Assembly: GCA_023412915.1 (NCBI GenBank)
Contig: JAEZRE010000010.1
Coordinates: 1 to 64,000, forward strand
Source of the DNA: Bacillota bacterium
Lineage (GTDB): Bacteria; Bacillota; Clostridia; Acetivibrionales; DTU013
Length of the DNA: 64,000 nt
Direction: 5' to 3'
Below, in pieces: positions 63,151-64,000 of this stretch (position 1 is its first letter; every line of letters begins with the position of its first letter). Both the position numbers and the translations under genes were made by a program. Under the pieces are notes generated by a model. That model searched no databases and was not told the origin of the DNA. It was given only the letters and a program-made list of their open reading frames with translations.

Positions 63151-64000
63151 ATGAAAAAGACAGCGGTTGCGATAATAATACTGAGCCTTGTTTTATTTGG
63201 CGCATCTTTGGGTGTATACGCCCAATCGCAGGATTTTAATTTTCACAAGATGTTTGACGATAATGGGGCGATAATGCTCGTTTCGGATGCGGGGACAGGT
63301 TCGATAGAGTATGCAAACAAGGCGGCGGCAAGGTTTTACGGCTATTCAGCGGCTCGGCTCGAAGCCATGGCTATGGCACAGATAGACCTGCTTTCACCTG
63401 AAGAGACCAATGCTGCGAAAAGAGCCGCATCGAAGGGAGACCGAAATTATTACGAATCGAAACACCGGCTTGCAAACGGCGAAATACGGACGGTTGAGGT
63501 TTATTCCTCACCTCAGGTCGTAGACGGCAGGGACTGTATCCTTTCCGTCATCTATGATATCACTGCAAAATCGCGGCTGGAACTTATGCATTCGAAGCTG
63601 ACCGACGCTTTCAACATATTTCTGATTGCAATAATTATTATATTGTCGTTGCTTAGCGCTCAAATATATGCGGAAAACAGAAAATCAAAGGAAAAGAGCC
63701 TTGAAATCAGCAATTTCAATGAATTGCGCAGTTCATTCCTGGATTCGTACGATAATTTCATATATTTGAAGGATGAAAAACTCAACTATGTTTTTTTGAA
63801 CAAAGCGCTGGAGAATTTCTTCAATAAGGAATCGGACGAAATTATAGGCCGCAATGACTATACGCTTGCCGACAATGATTTTGCCAGGAAGATGGAAGCT
63901 ACGGACGTCGACGTTTATAAAAATGTGACTGTGCGCGAGGATGTGTTCAACTGGAAAAACAGATTTTTTAAAACTATCAAGTTCCCCGTCAGATTGGTTT
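63151..64000 (+). CDS. PAS-domain sensor protein (3' end outside window)
   Basis: The frame runs from ATG 63151 past the window end (283 codons seen). A signal peptide or membrane helix (TAVAIIILSLVLFGASLGVYA) is followed by an extracytoplasmic PAS domain (GSIEYANKAAARFYGYSAARL), a second membrane helix at about residue 151-166, and a cytoplasmic PAS domain (LNYVFLNKALENFF). The output domain is cut off; a diguanylate cyclase, phosphodiesterase or histidine kinase is possible. The purine-rich stretch before the ATG (GCGGAG) is a modest RBS. Confidence 0.82.
   Translation, partial: MKKTAVAIIILSLVLFGASLGVYAQSQDFNFHKMFDDNGAIMLVSDAGTGSIEYANKAAARFYGYSAARLEAMAMAQIDLLSPEETNAAKRAASKGDRNYYESKHRLANGEIRTVEVYSSPQVVDGRDCILSVIYDITAKSRLELMHSKLTDAFNIFLIAIIIILSLLSAQIYAENRKSKEKSLEISNFNELRSSFLDSYDNFIYLKDEKLNYVFLNKALENFFNKESDEIIGRNDYTLADNDFARKMEATDVDVYKNVTVREDVFNWKNRFFKTIKFPVRLV

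Overview
The window reads as a chromosome segment of an anaerobic, saccharolytic, nitrogen-fixing Firmicute of the class Clostridia. The signs are strong AGGAGG ribosome-binding sites throughout, SigA-type promoters, lipoprotein-type solute-binding proteins, YesM/YesN and LytS/YesN two-component systems beside sugar transporters, and a nif cluster organised as in Clostridium pasteurianum and C. acetobutylicum (NifN-NifB fusion, split NifV, thioredoxin-like 2Fe-2S ferredoxin). By eye the base composition is more GC-rich than in classical Clostridium. I cannot name the genus. No rRNA, tRNA, CRISPR array, insertion sequence or prophage was seen.

Layout. 1-2.6 kb: the end of a DUF362 double-cluster ferredoxin gene, an L-threonine-aldolase-like gene and a divergent DsrE-like gene. 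2.8-12.1 kb: a ChvE/MmsA/MmsB monosaccharide transporter, then a membrane-anchored sugar-binding sensor (XylFII-like), a LytS-type kinase, a YesN-type regulator and a XylF-like lipoprotein. 12.2-23.7 kb: a second sugar locus (Dabb protein, SDR, URO-D-like protein, GH63-like glycosidase, two permeases, binding protein) divergent from a YesM/YesN pair. 23.9-27.1 kb: a YdeI-like gene and a PadR-DUF1048-DUF1048-ABC efflux operon. 27.3-33.4 kb: a class C beta-lactamase-fold hydrolase, an AraC regulator and a third sugar transporter. Neither of the two MalFG-type transporters has an ATPase gene nearby.

33.6-47.2 kb: modABC followed by nifH-nifI1-nifI2-nifD-nifK-nifE-nifN/B-ferredoxin-nifV(omega)-nifV(alpha). 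This set supplies molybdate uptake, the nitrogenase structural proteins, FeMo-cofactor assembly, homocitrate synthesis, a probable electron carrier and NifI-type ammonia switch-off. The most notable regulatory feature is that both modA and nifH are preceded by a promoter, a strong intrinsic terminator inside the leader, and the same 13-base RBS block. This suggests transcription attenuation or antitermination of both molybdate uptake and nitrogen fixation.

47.3-64 kb: an FMN-dependent alpha-hydroxy-acid dehydrogenase-like gene, MATE transporter, diacylglycerol-kinase/PAP2 pair, a frameshifted double permease, a condensation-domain-like acyltransferase, HD protein, DHA2-type MFS transporter, SDR, DUF438/hemerythrin/PAS protein, a MacAB-like export operon, an esterase, a small unknown protein, and a PAS sensor gene that runs off the end.
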